Shown piece by piece: positions 16,426 to 24,901 of a DNA stretch of 64,000 nucleotides. Both the position numbers and the translations under genes were made by a program. The notes under the pieces are model-generated. The model did no database searches. It saw only the letters and a list, made by a program, of their open reading frames with translations, and was not told the DNA's origin. Positions within the stretch are counted from its first letter, which is position 1. Every line of letters begins with the position of its first letter. The DNA comes from Streptomyces asoensis (GTDB taxonomy: Bacteria > Actinomycetota > Actinomycetes > Streptomycetales > Streptomycetaceae). The stretch is taken from positions 1,860,001 through 1,924,000 of the forward strand of contig NZ_CP049838.1 in assembly GCF_013085465.1 (NCBI RefSeq), in the 5' to 3' direction.

Positions 16426-16917
16426 ATGGCTGAATCCGTCGTACTGGACCCGGTCGATCTCCAGCTGCTGCGGCTGCTCCAGAACGACGCCCGGACCACC
16501 TACCGCGACCTCGCGGCGCAGGTCGGGGTCGCGCCGTCGACCTGCCTGGACCGGGTGACGCGACTGCGCCGCTCGGGCGTGATCCTCGGTCATCAGCTGC
16601 GGCTCGATCCGGCCAAACTGGGGCGTGGCCTCCAGGCCCTGCTGTCGGTACAGGTCCGGCCGCACCGGCGGGAGCTGGTGGGGCCCTTCGTGGAGCGGAT
16701 CCGGGGGCTCCCGGAGGCGCTCACCGTCTTCCACCTCACCGGACCCGACGACTATCTCGTCCATGTCGCCGTCGCGGACATGGCCGATCTACAGCGACTG
16801 GTGCTCGACGAGTTCACCTCGCAGCGGGAGGTGGCCCGGGTCGAGACGCGGCTGATCTTCCAGCAGTGGGAGTGCGGACCGCTGCTGCCGCCGACGACTT
16901 CGGGACAAAACGCGTGA
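16426..16917 (+). CDS. Lrp/AsnC-family regulator of the divergent PLP enzyme
   Basis: 163 residues: N-terminal HTH (LDPVDLQLLRLLQNDARTTYRDLAAQVGVAPSTCLDRVTRLRRSGVI) and C-terminal RAM ligand-binding domain (about 70-150, with FHLTGPDDYLVHVAV). Only 42 bp separate its ATG from the divergent trans-sulfuration gene, a classic local regulator pair. The position favours an amino-acid ligand related to sulfur metabolism; this is inferred. Confidence 0.92.
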   Translation: MAESVVLDPVDLQLLRLLQNDARTTYRDLAAQVGVAPSTCLDRVTRLRRSGVILGHQLRLDPAKLGRGLQALLSVQVRPHRRELVGPFVERIRGLPEALTVFHLTGPDDYLVHVAVADMADLQRLVLDEFTSQREVARVETRLIFQQWECGPLLPPTTSGQNA

Positions 16918-16950
16918 CGTGCGCCACCGCCTCGTACGAGGATGGAGCCC

Positions 16951-18642
16951 ATGTCACAGACCAGCAGCCCGCTTCCCCGCGAGGTCGCCGACGCGTATGT
17001 CGACGACCTCATCGCCCTCGACCCGGTGACCGGTACCTATCTCGGCGTGCAGGAGAGTTCGAGCCGTCTGCCCGACTACTCGCCCACCGGCCAGGAGGCG
17101 CTCGTGCAGCTCGCGCGGGACACCCTGGCCAGGCTCGACGAGGCGGAGCGGCGGCCCGGCGCGGAAAGTGACATCGAGCGCCGGTGCGCGCGCCTGCTGC
17201 GCGAGCGCCTGACCGCGGAACTCGGTGTGCACGACGCCGACGAGGCACTGCGCGCCGTCGGCAACATGGCCACCCCTCCGCATCATGTGCGCGAGGTGTT
17301 CACCGTGACGCCCACACAGACCGACGCGGACTGGGCGGCGATCGCCGAGCGGCTGCGCGGGGTGCCGGCGGCCCTCGCGGGCTACCGCGAGTCCCTGGCG
17401 CTGGGTCTGGAGCGCAAGCTGTACGCCGCGCCGCGGCCGACCGTCACCTTCGTCGGACAGCTCACCGAGTGGTCGGACACGGACGGCGAGGGCCACGGCT
17501 GGTTCGAGGACTTCGTGTCCACCGGGCCGGACGCGCTGCGCGCGGAGCTGGACGAGGCCGCCCGTACGGCGACCGCGGCCGTCGTGGAGCTGCGGGACTG
17601 GATGCGCGACGTGTACGCGCCGACGATCGAGAGCGCGCCGAACACCGTCGGCCGGGAGCGGTACGCCCGCGCGTCCCGCTACTTCAACGGCACCGACCTC
17701 GACCTCGACGAGGCGTACGCGTACGGCTGGGCGGAGTACCACCGGCTGCTCGCCGAGATGAAGAAGGAGGCCGAGAAGATCCTGCCGGGCGCGGAGACCC
17801 CCTGGGTCGCTCTGGCCCATCTCGACGAGCACGGCAAGCACATCGAGGGCGTCGACGAGGTCCGCGACTGGCTCCAGGGCCTGATGGACCAGGCGATCGA
17901 GACGCTCGACGGCACGCACTTCGAACTCGCCGAGCGGGTACGGAAGGTGGAGTCGCGGATCGCCCCGCCCGGCGGCGCGGCCGCGCCGTACTACACGCCC
18001 CCGACGGAGGACTTCTCGCGGCCGGGCCGCACCTGGCTGCCGACGATGGGGCAGACCCGCTTCCCGGTCTACGACCTGGTCTCCACCTGGTACCACGAGG
18101 GCGTCCCCGGTCACCACCTCCAGCTGGCGCAGTGGGCGCACATCGCCGGGAACCTCTCCCGCTACCAGGCCTCCGTGGGGCTCGTCAGCGCCAACGTCGA
18201 GGGCTGGGCGCTGTACGCGGAACGGCTGATGGACGAGCTCGGCTTCCTCACCGACGCGGAGCAGCGGCTCGGTTACCTGGACGCGCAGATGATGCGGGCG
18301 GTGCGGGTCATCGTCGACATCGGCATGCACCTCGAGCTGGAGATCCCGGCGGACTCCCCCTTCCACCCGGGTGAGCGCTGGACCCCGGAGCTGGCCCAGG
18401 AGTTCTTCGGCGGGCACAGCAGCCGCACGGCGGACTTCGTGGAGAGCGAGCTGACCCGCTATCTGACCATCCCCGGCCAGGCGATCGGCTACAAGCTCGG
18501 CGAACGGGCGTGGCTGCTGGGCCGGGAGAAGGCCCGCGAGCGCCACGGCGACGCCTTCGACCTCAAGTCCTGGCACATGGCGGCCCTTTCGCAGGGTTCG
18601 CTGGGCCTGGACGACCTGGTGGACGAGCTGGCACAGCTCTGA
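16951..18642 (+). CDS. DUF885 metallopeptidase-like protein
   Basis: 563 residues, no signal peptide. The DUF885 zinc motif HEGVPGHH is present in STWYHEGVPGHHLQLAQ (about residues 387-394), with a downstream NVEGWALYAERLMDELG glutamate that probably completes the metal site. Proteins of this family are gluzincin-like putative peptidases; the substrate is unknown. ATG 16951 has GGAG/GAGGA upstream; ATG 16942 three codons earlier is possible. Ends 8 bp before a strong terminator shared with the convergent rhodanese gene. Confidence 0.88.
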   Translation: MSQTSSPLPREVADAYVDDLIALDPVTGTYLGVQESSSRLPDYSPTGQEALVQLARDTLARLDEAERRPGAESDIERRCARLLRERLTAELGVHDADEALRAVGNMATPPHHVREVFTVTPTQTDADWAAIAERLRGVPAALAGYRESLALGLERKLYAAPRPTVTFVGQLTEWSDTDGEGHGWFEDFVSTGPDALRAELDEAARTATAAVVELRDWMRDVYAPTIESAPNTVGRERYARASRYFNGTDLDLDEAYAYGWAEYHRLLAEMKKEAEKILPGAETPWVALAHLDEHGKHIEGVDEVRDWLQGLMDQAIETLDGTHFELAERVRKVESRIAPPGGAAAPYYTPPTEDFSRPGRTWLPTMGQTRFPVYDLVSTWYHEGVPGHHLQLAQWAHIAGNLSRYQASVGLVSANVEGWALYAERLMDELGFLTDAEQRLGYLDAQMMRAVRVIVDIGMHLELEIPADSPFHPGERWTPELAQEFFGGHSSRTADFVESELTRYLTIPGQAIGYKLGERAWLLGREKARERHGDAFDLKSWHMAALSQGSLGLDDLVDELAQL

Positions 18643-18649
18643 GACACGC

Positions 18650-18689
18650 TTCGGGGCCGGGCGATGGCATGCCTCCGCCCGGCCCCGAA
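18650..18689. terminator. Bidirectional terminator hairpin
   Basis: 14-bp perfect stem TTCGGGGCCGGGCG / CGCCCGGCCCCGAA with a 12-nt loop, in the 54-bp gap between the convergent DUF885 and rhodanese genes. Confidence 0.85.
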
Positions 18690-18696
18690 CGGGCGG

Positions 18697-19215
18697 TCAG
18701 CAGCCGCAGTTCTCCGCGTCGACGGGCGCGGTGAGCGGATCGGCGCCGGCGCGCCGCTCGCGGCCCTCCCAGGTCTCGTACGCGAAGCCCTCCCGCGCCC
18801 AGTACTCGAAGCCACCGAGCATCTCCTTGACCCGGTAGCCGAGTTCGGCGAGCGCGAGGGCGGCGCGGGTGGCGCCGTTGCAGCCGGGCCCCCAGCAGTA
18901 GGTGACGACCGGCACCTCCCGGTCGAGGAGCTGCGCGGCCTGCTCGGCGATGAGCGCGGTGGGCAGGTGGACGGCGCCCGGGATGTGCCCCTGGTCCCAG
19001 GACTCGGTGGAGCGGGAGTCCAGGACGACGAAGCCGGGGTCACCACCGGCGGCGAGGGCGGCCGCCACGTCGGAGACGTCGGCGTGGAAGGCGAGGCTCG
19101 CCCGGAAGTGGGCGGCGGCCTCGGCCGGGGCCGCGGGGGCGACGCCCAGGACGGGGTTGATCGTGGTCGCGGCGGCCGTGCCGGTCGTGGCGGTGAGCGG
19201 GGTCATGGGGGTCAT
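18697..19215 (-). CDS. Rhodanese-domain sulfurtransferase
   Basis: 172 residues with one rhodanese domain. The active-site loop is CWGPGCNGA with the catalytic Cys first, preceded by VLDSRSTESWDQGHIPGAVHLP (CH2A-like motif). An N-terminal 40-residue Ala/Thr-rich extension and a C-terminal ENCGC tail are extra. GGGAGGG is 7 nt before ATG 19215. Predicted to move sulfane sulfur from thiosulfate or persulfides. Divergent from an Lrp regulator with an inverted repeat between them, suggesting Lrp control. Confidence 0.87.
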   Translation of the reverse strand: MTPMTPLTATTGTAAATTINPVLGVAPAAPAEAAAHFRASLAFHADVSDVAAALAAGGDPGFVVLDSRSTESWDQGHIPGAVHLPTALIAEQAAQLLDREVPVVTYCWGPGCNGATRAALALAELGYRVKEMLGGFEYWAREGFAYETWEGRERRAGADPLTAPVDAENCGC

Positions 19216-19241
19216 CGCGGGGCCCTCCCGAGGGGTTCCGG

Positions 19242-19265
19242 CTGGTCACTGCTTTCGATGACCAG
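19242..19265. promoter_or_regulatory. Lrp-type operator between rhodanese and Lrp genes
   Basis: CTGGTCA-(10 nt)-TGACCAG, perfect 7-bp arms. Located in the 139-bp divergent gap, 27 bp before the rhodanese start. Likely the binding site of the adjacent Lrp regulator. Confidence 0.6.
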
Positions 19266-19354
19266 AAATCTACGACCGGTGATCCCTCTCCCTGAAGAGA
19301 CATTCCCCGGCCTGAACCTTGCCCCGCCGGGGATTCCCCTGCTATCTCTCGCTC

Positions 19355-19801
19355 ATGACCGCGTATTCCCCGGACGCCACCGACTGGCGCATTCTCGAGG
19401 TCCTCCAGCGCGAGGGCCGGGCCAGTTTCGCCGAACTGGCACGTGCCGTGGCGATGTCGGCGAGCGCCGTCACCGAGCGGGTGCGGCGGCTGGAGGAGGC
19501 GGGCGTCATCCAGGGGTACGCGGCTGTGGTGGACCCCGAGCGGCTGGGGCTGCCGATCCTGGCCTTCGTGCGGCTGCGCTACCCCAACGGCAACTACAAG
19601 CCGTTCCACGACCTGGTGGCCGTCACCCCCGAGATCCTCGAGGCACACCATGTGACGGGCGACGACTGCTTCGTGATCAAGGTCACCGCCCGTTCGATGC
19701 GGCACCTCGAAGAGGTGTCGGGCAAGATCGGCGCGCTGGGGTCGGTGACGACCAGCGTCGTCTACTCGTCGCCGCTCCCCAGGCGCCCACTGGGCCGGTA
19801 G
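19355..19801 (+). CDS. Lrp/AsnC-family regulator, divergent from rhodanese
   Basis: 148 residues: HTH (DWRILEVLQREGRASFAELARAVAMSASAVTERVRRLEEAGVI) and RAM domain (about 65-140, with HHVTGDDCFVIKV). ATG 19355 has no ribosome site but sits about 6-7 nt after a TATCTC-like -10, so it may be leaderless. The last 40 bp overlap the 3' end of sbcC on the other strand. Likely regulates the divergent rhodanese; ligand unknown. Confidence 0.9.
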   Translation: MTAYSPDATDWRILEVLQREGRASFAELARAVAMSASAVTERVRRLEEAGVIQGYAAVVDPERLGLPILAFVRLRYPNGNYKPFHDLVAVTPEILEAHHVTGDDCFVIKVTARSMRHLEEVSGKIGALGSVTTSVVYSSPLPRRPLGR

Positions 19802-22785
19802 CCCCGCTGCCGCACCACCGACCCCGATCTCCCCTTGACGACCTCGAGCTGGGCGTGGATCCGCCGCCGCAGGTCGGCGACATGGCTGACGATGCCGACG
19901 CTGCGGTCGCGTTCGCGCAGCGAGTCGAGGACGTCGAGGACCTCGTCGAGCGTCTGGTCGTCGAGGCTGCCGAACCCCTCGTCGATGAAGAGGGTGTCGA
20001 GGCGGACCCCGCCCGCCTCGTCGGTCACGACGTCGGCGAGACCGAGGGCGAGGGCGAGCGAGGCGAAGAAGGTCTCGCCGCCCGACAGCGTGGCCGTGTC
20101 CCGCTCCCGCCCGGTCCAGGCGTCGACGACATGCAGTCCGAGCCCGCTGCGGCCGCGCCCGGCCCGGTCGTCGGAGTGCACGAGGGTGTAACGCCCCGAG
20201 GACATGCGCTGGAGACGGACGGTCGCGGCGGCGGCCACCTGCTCCAGGCGGGCGGCCAGGACGTACGCCTCCAGGCGCATCTTGCGCTCGTTGTCGGCGG
20301 AGGTGCCGGCGGTGAGACCGGCCAGGCGGGCCACCCGGTCGTACTCCTCGCGCAGCGGCCCGAGCCGGCGTACGCCGTCGCTCGCGCGCGCCGAGAGCTG
20401 ATCGAGCTCGGCACAGCGGCGGGCGGCGGCGTCCTGGGCGGAAGCGGCCGTGCGCAGCCGCTCGGCCGCGGCGGCCGCCGACTGTTCCGCGGCCGCGAGG
20501 TCGGCGGGCGGCTGCTGGGCCGCCGCCACGGTGTCGGGTTCGGCGAGGACGGCCCGTACGGCGGCCTCCTCGGTCTGCCGGGCGTCGAGCCGCCGCTGGA
20601 GCTCACGGTGGGCGGTGTCGTCGAGGAGGGCGTCGGCGGCGGCCCGCGGGGTGTCGAAGCCGGCCCGGAACGCGGCTTCGTCGAGACGGCCGTCGGCTGC
20701 CTTGAGACGCTCGGCGCTCCCCTCGGCGACGCGGGCGGTGTCGGCCGCGTCGGTGAGCCGCGCCGCCAGCCCCTCCAGTTCGGCGGCCCGCGCTGCGACG
20801 CTCTCCGCGGACCCCCGGGCCAGCGTCAACTCCTCCTCCAGGTCGGCCCGTTCGCGCTCCAGGCGCTCCCGGTGGCCCACCCGGGACGCGGTCCGCACCG
20901 CGGCCTCGCGCTGCGCCGCCGTACGGCGCTCGTGCTCCTGCTCGGCCTGGCGCAGCTCCTCACGCGCGGGGTGCAGCGCGGAGGCTTCCCGGCGCGCCTG
21001 CGCGTAGCCCTCCTCCCCCTCCTGGGCTTCGGCGGCGAGCCGGTCCGTCGGGGTGTCGCCGGCCTCGGCGGTGGCGGCGGCGAGCGCCTCTCGTACGAGG
21101 CCCAGCTCGCGTTCGTCCTGGGCGTGCCGTTCCTCCGCGCGCCGGGAGGCGGTGAGCGCCCGTTCCTCGGTCTCGCGGTCGACGTGTCCCGCGATCCTGC
21201 GGGCGGGCGCGGGGTGCTCGGTGGCGCCGCAGACGGCGCACGGTGTCCCGTCGGCGAGGGTGGCGGCCAGTTCGGCGGCGATGCCGTTCAGGCGCTGTTC
21301 CTTGAGGTCGAGCCAGTGTGCGCGGGCCGTCTGTGCCTGCTCGCCGGAGGCGAGGGCCCTGTGCTGGGCAGCCTCCAGGTCGCGGGCCAGCTCGTCGCGC
21401 AGCCGGGCCGCCTTCAGGCGCCGTTGCATGGGCTCGCGCCGGCCGTCGAGCTGTTCGGCGCGGGCCGCGGCCTCCTGGGCGGCCTCGATGCGGGCCTGGA
21501 GACCCGCGCGGACGGCGTCCCAGTCCGCGAGCCAGGCCTCGGTCTCCGTCAGGACGTCCTCGTCGTCGCGCTCCCGCCGGTCCAGGTCGGCCCGCTCGGC
21601 CACGAGACCGGCCAGCCGTCGCTCGCCCCGGCGGGCCGACTCCAGCCCGCCCAGCTCCTCGGCGGCCCGGCGGGCGGCGGCGGCGAGCCCGGCGGCTCCG
21701 GCGTCCGCGAACCGCCGCGGAAGCAGGTCCCGCGCGCGTGCCGCCCGCGCGGACGCCCCGGTGTGCTCGATGTCGGCGGCCTCGCGCAGTTCCAGCACCG
21801 GCGCCACCGACTCGGCCTTCCGCGCCCGCTCCATCCGCGCCTGCGCTTCCCGATGGTCGCCCGCCCGCTCCTCCAGCACGGCGGCCCGCTCGCGCGCGTC
21901 GGCGAACCGCCGCTGGAGCCGCGCCCGTTCGCGTACGTCCTCCAGGGCACGCTCGGCGGCGGCCTGCGCGGACTCGGCGGCGAGGCGGCCGCAGTGGGCG
22001 GTCGTCAGCAGCTCACGGGAGGTGCTGCGAGCGACGGCGGCCGCGGCCAGCACCGCCTCGGCGAGCCCCGGGTCTCCCGGGGCGAACTCGGGCAGCTCCA
22101 TGGCGTCCCCGGCGACCTGCTGCATCCGGTGCGCGTCGGCGAGCAGGGCGGAGTCGCCCTCACGCACGCGTGCCTCGGTGGTGCGGCGGCGCTCGACGAG
22201 CCGCTTCTCGACCTCGGCGAACCGCCGGGTGTCGAAGAGGCGGCCCAGCAGCCGGCCGCGCGCCTCGGCGTCGGCCCGCAGGAAACGGGCGAAGTCGCCC
22301 TGGGGCAGCAGCACGACCTGGCAGAACTGCTCGCGGCTCATGCCGAGCAGCTGGGTGATCTCCTCGCCGATCTCCTGGTGGGAGCGACTGAGGTCCTTCC
22401 AGGCGCCGGCGACCGCGTCGTACTCGCGCAGCCAACTCTGCGCCTTCTCGACCGTCGTGCCCGTGCCGCGCTTCTTGGGCCGCTCCCAGGGGGGCTGCCG
22501 GGTGACCTCGAGGCGGCGTCCCGCGACGGTGAGTTCGAGGGTGACCTCGGTGCGGGCGCCGGGCGCCGCGTGGTCGCTGCGCAGGGTCAGGCCCTGGCCG
22601 CTCTGCCGGGCGCCCGGCACGGAGCCGTACAGCGCGTAGCAGACGGCGTCCAGGACGGAGGTCTTGCCGGCGCCCGTCGGCCCGTGCAGCAGGAAGATTC
22701 CGGCGGCGGAGAGCTCGTCGAAGTCGACACTCTGAGGGTCGCCGAAGGGGCCGAAGGCCGTCAGGTCGAGCCGGTGCAGCCTCAC
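19762..22785 (-). CDS. sbcC: Exonuclease SbcC, SMC-like ATPase subunit
   Basis: 1007 residues. ABC half-domain with Walker A GPTGAGKTS near the N-terminus, long alanine/arginine/glutamate-rich coiled coils, a zinc hook CAVCG (CxxC) near the middle, and the C-terminal half-domain with signature LSGGETFFASLALALGL and Walker B TLFIDEGFGSLD. With SbcD it forms the Mre11-Rad50-like nuclease that cleaves hairpins and DNA-protein blocks. Start GTG 22785 overlaps the sbcD stop as GTGA, so translation is coupled. The 3' end overlaps the convergent Lrp gene by 40 bp. Confidence 0.95.
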   Translation of the reverse strand: MRLHRLDLTAFGPFGDPQSVDFDELSAAGIFLLHGPTGAGKTSVLDAVCYALYGSVPGARQSGQGLTLRSDHAAPGARTEVTLELTVAGRRLEVTRQPPWERPKKRGTGTTVEKAQSWLREYDAVAGAWKDLSRSHQEIGEEITQLLGMSREQFCQVVLLPQGDFARFLRADAEARGRLLGRLFDTRRFAEVEKRLVERRRTTEARVREGDSALLADAHRMQQVAGDAMELPEFAPGDPGLAEAVLAAAAVARSTSRELLTTAHCGRLAAESAQAAAERALEDVRERARLQRRFADARERAAVLEERAGDHREAQARMERARKAESVAPVLELREAADIEHTGASARAARARDLLPRRFADAGAAGLAAAARRAAEELGGLESARRGERRLAGLVAERADLDRRERDDEDVLTETEAWLADWDAVRAGLQARIEAAQEAAARAEQLDGRREPMQRRLKAARLRDELARDLEAAQHRALASGEQAQTARAHWLDLKEQRLNGIAAELAATLADGTPCAVCGATEHPAPARRIAGHVDRETEERALTASRRAEERHAQDERELGLVREALAAATAEAGDTPTDRLAAEAQEGEEGYAQARREASALHPAREELRQAEQEHERRTAAQREAAVRTASRVGHRERLERERADLEEELTLARGSAESVAARAAELEGLAARLTDAADTARVAEGSAERLKAADGRLDEAAFRAGFDTPRAAADALLDDTAHRELQRRLDARQTEEAAVRAVLAEPDTVAAAQQPPADLAAAEQSAAAAAERLRTAASAQDAAARRCAELDQLSARASDGVRRLGPLREEYDRVARLAGLTAGTSADNERKMRLEAYVLAARLEQVAAAATVRLQRMSSGRYTLVHSDDRAGRGRSGLGLHVVDAWTGRERDTATLSGGETFFASLALALGLADVVTDEAGGVRLDTLFIDEGFGSLDDQTLDEVLDVLDSLRERDRSVGIVSHVADLRRRIHAQLEVVKGRSGSVVRQRGYRPSGRLGSGDE

Positions 22786-23945
22786 CGCGCCACCTCCCGT
22801 ACCGCGTCGTCCGCGCGCACCGCGTCGAAGGCGTCCCGCAGCACGCCCTGCTCGCGTGCGTCGGGGCCCGCCCCGCGCACATGGGCCACGAAGTCCTCGG
22901 CGATCTCCTGGTCGCTGCGGTCGGCGAGGCGCCGGGCGTACGACACGTCGGGGTCGTCGGGTGCGCGCTCGGGGGCGAAGACGAGGCTGAGCGTGTGCGG
23001 GAAGCGCTGGGTGAGCCGGGCCATGGGGTCGGCCGGGCGGGCGGCGTCGGTGAGCGTCGCCTCGACCCACGCCTCCTCGTGACGGGTGAGGGCGGGGTCG
23101 GCGAGCAGCTCCTCCAGGGGGCCGCGGACCCGGGCCAGCGCGCGCGGCACCGGGCAGTCGATCCGCTCGGCGTCGAGCTCCCCGTCGGCGCCGAGGTCGA
23201 CGAGCCACATGGTCTTGCGGTGCTCGCTCTCCGAGAAGGAGTACGGCAGCGGGGAGCCCGAGTAGCGCACGCGCTCGGTGATGGCCTGGCAGCCGTGCAG
23301 GTGCCCCAGTGCGGTGTAGTCGACGCCGTCGAAGACCCCGGCGGGCACCGAGGCGACCCCGCCTACGGTGATGTCCCGCTCGCTCTCGCTGGGCTCACCG
23401 CCGGTGACGAAGGCATGGGCGAGGACGACGGAACGCGTCCCGCGCGCGCGTGCGGCGAGGTCGGCGCGGACCCGGTCCATCGCGGCGGCCAGCACGGTCT
23501 CATGGCCGGCCTTCTCCACGCCGAACTCGTCCTTGACCAGGGCGGGTTCGAGATAGGGCAGACCGTAGAACGCCACGTCCCCGTGGGCGTCGGCGAGCAC
23601 CACGGGCGTCCCGGCGGCGGCCGGGTCGGTGCGCAGATGGATACCGGCCCGCCCGATCAGCCCGGCTCCGACCCCGAGCCGGCGGGCCGAGTCGTGGTTC
23701 CCGGAGATCATCACCGTGGGCACTCCGAGGCCGGCGAGCCGGTGCAGGGCGTCGTCGAACAGTTCGACCGCGGCGAGCGGGGGCACCGCGCGGTCGTACA
23801 CGTCTCCCGACACGACCACCGCGTCGACCTCGCGCTCACGCACGGTCGCGACGAGGTGACCGATGAACTCGGCCTGGGCGCCGAGCATGTTCACCCGGTG
23901 GAACGCCCGGCCGAGATGCCAGTCGGAAGTGTGCAGGAGCCTCAT
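22782..23945 (-). CDS. sbcD: Exonuclease SbcD, Mre11-like nuclease subunit
   Basis: 387 residues. Calcineurin-like phosphoesterase motifs in order: HTSDWHLGR (5-13), VVSGDVYDR, ISGNHDSARR, LAHAFVTGG and GHLHGCQ. C-terminal capping domain follows. Partner of SbcC, whose GTG overlaps this stop codon by 4 bp. The upstream gap (23946-24153) holds the promoter and an array of 15-bp repeats. Confidence 0.95.
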   Translation of the reverse strand: MRLLHTSDWHLGRAFHRVNMLGAQAEFIGHLVATVREREVDAVVVSGDVYDRAVPPLAAVELFDDALHRLAGLGVPTVMISGNHDSARRLGVGAGLIGRAGIHLRTDPAAAGTPVVLADAHGDVAFYGLPYLEPALVKDEFGVEKAGHETVLAAAMDRVRADLAARARGTRSVVLAHAFVTGGEPSESERDITVGGVASVPAGVFDGVDYTALGHLHGCQAITERVRYSGSPLPYSFSESEHRKTMWLVDLGADGELDAERIDCPVPRALARVRGPLEELLADPALTRHEEAWVEATLTDAARPADPMARLTQRFPHTLSLVFAPERAPDDPDVSYARRLADRSDQEIAEDFVAHVRGAGPDAREQGVLRDAFDAVRADDAVREVAR

Positions 23946-24060
23946 GATCCCCGAGACTAACGGCCGGGTCTGACATCACGGGCGGTTACTCCCGTATCGC
24001 ACCGTCATACCGACCGACATAAAGGGTTGTTACGGACATTTCGCCCGCACGTTCGCTCAA

Positions 24061-24135
24061 CGCTTCACGAGTCGCCGCTTCACGAGTCGCCGCTTCACGA
24101 GTCGCCGCGTCACGAGTCGCCGCGTCATGTGCCGC
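24061..24135. repeat. 15-bp tandem repeat array
   Basis: Units CGCTTCACGAGTCGC at 24061, 24076 and 24091 are identical. The unit at 24106 differs by one base (CGCGTCACGAGTCGC) and a degenerate fifth begins at 24121. The array lies in the tail-to-head gap between the YigZ stop and the sbcD start. A period of 15 keeps reading frame, but no start codon or ribosome site marks a gene. Confidence 0.9.
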
Positions 24136-24153
24136 GCGTCAGACCCCGGGGCG

Positions 24154-24780
24154 TCACGCGTCCCCGTAGGCCTCCCCGCCCAGCTCGAACCCCGCCGTCC
24201 CCGCCGTGGCGTCCGCGAGCCAGGCGCGGAAGGCGTCCACGTCGGCGTCCGGCAGGCCGATCTCGATGGTGACCTCCTCGCCGTAGCGGACGTCCCGTAC
24301 CGCGCGTCCCGTCGAGTGCAGGTCGTTCTGGACCTTGCCGGCGCGCTGGTGGTCCACGGTCACCGTGGCCAGCCGGAAGCGGCGGCGGGTGAGGGTGCCG
24401 AGGGTGTCGAGGGCCTCGCCGACCGCGCCGCCGTAGGCCCGGATGAGACCGCCCGCGCCGAGCTTGACCCCGCCGTAGTAGCGGGTGACGACGGCGACGA
24501 CGTACCGCATGTCGCGGCGCAGCAGCATCTGGAGCATCGGGACGCCCGCCGTGCCGCCGGGTTCACCGTCGTCGCTCGCCTTCTGGACGGAGGCGTCGGC
24601 GCCGATGACGTACGCCCAACAGTTGTGGGTGGCGTCGGCGTGCTCCTTGCGGACGGACGCGATGAAGTCCTGGGCCTCCTGCTCGGTGGCCGCCGGGGCG
24701 AGGGCGCACAGGAAGCGGGAGCGGTTGACCTCGGTCTCGTGCACGCCCGCGTGGGCGACCGTCCGGTACTCGTCCTGCAT
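24154..24780 (-). CDS. YigZ/IMPACT family protein
   Basis: 208 residues. The family signature [15 protein letters not shown]...[23 protein letters not shown] is intact (about 69-115), followed by the usual small C-terminal ferredoxin-like DUF1949 region. The family is widespread; the eukaryotic IMPACT homologue acts in translation control, but the bacterial role is unclear. Divergent from the APC permease. Confidence 0.92.
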   Translation of the reverse strand: MQDEYRTVAHAGVHETEVNRSRFLCALAPAATEQEAQDFIASVRKEHADATHNCWAYVIGADASVQKASDDGEPGGTAGVPMLQMLLRRDMRYVVAVVTRYYGGVKLGAGGLIRAYGGAVGEALDTLGTLTRRRFRLATVTVDHQRAGKVQNDLHSTGRAVRDVRYGEEVTIEIGLPDADVDAFRAWLADATAGTAGFELGGEAYGDA

Positions 24781-24901
24781 CCGGCCAGCCTATGCGGTGA
24801 TCGCTGAGTCGCCGTCGCCGGAGGGGCGGGCGACGATGTGCGGGATGACCAAGGGTGGTGACCGTGGAACGTGGCCCGACCGATCGCAGGGAGCGCGCAG
24901 C

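Noticed and set aside
18664..23082. 1472-codon plus-strand open frame across sbcCD
   Set aside because: Antisense shadow of sbcC caused by GC-rich third positions; the true gene is on the minus strand with all Rad50 motifs.
24061..24135. CRISPR-like array
   Set aside because: Repeats are contiguous 15-mers without spacers, and no cas genes are near.
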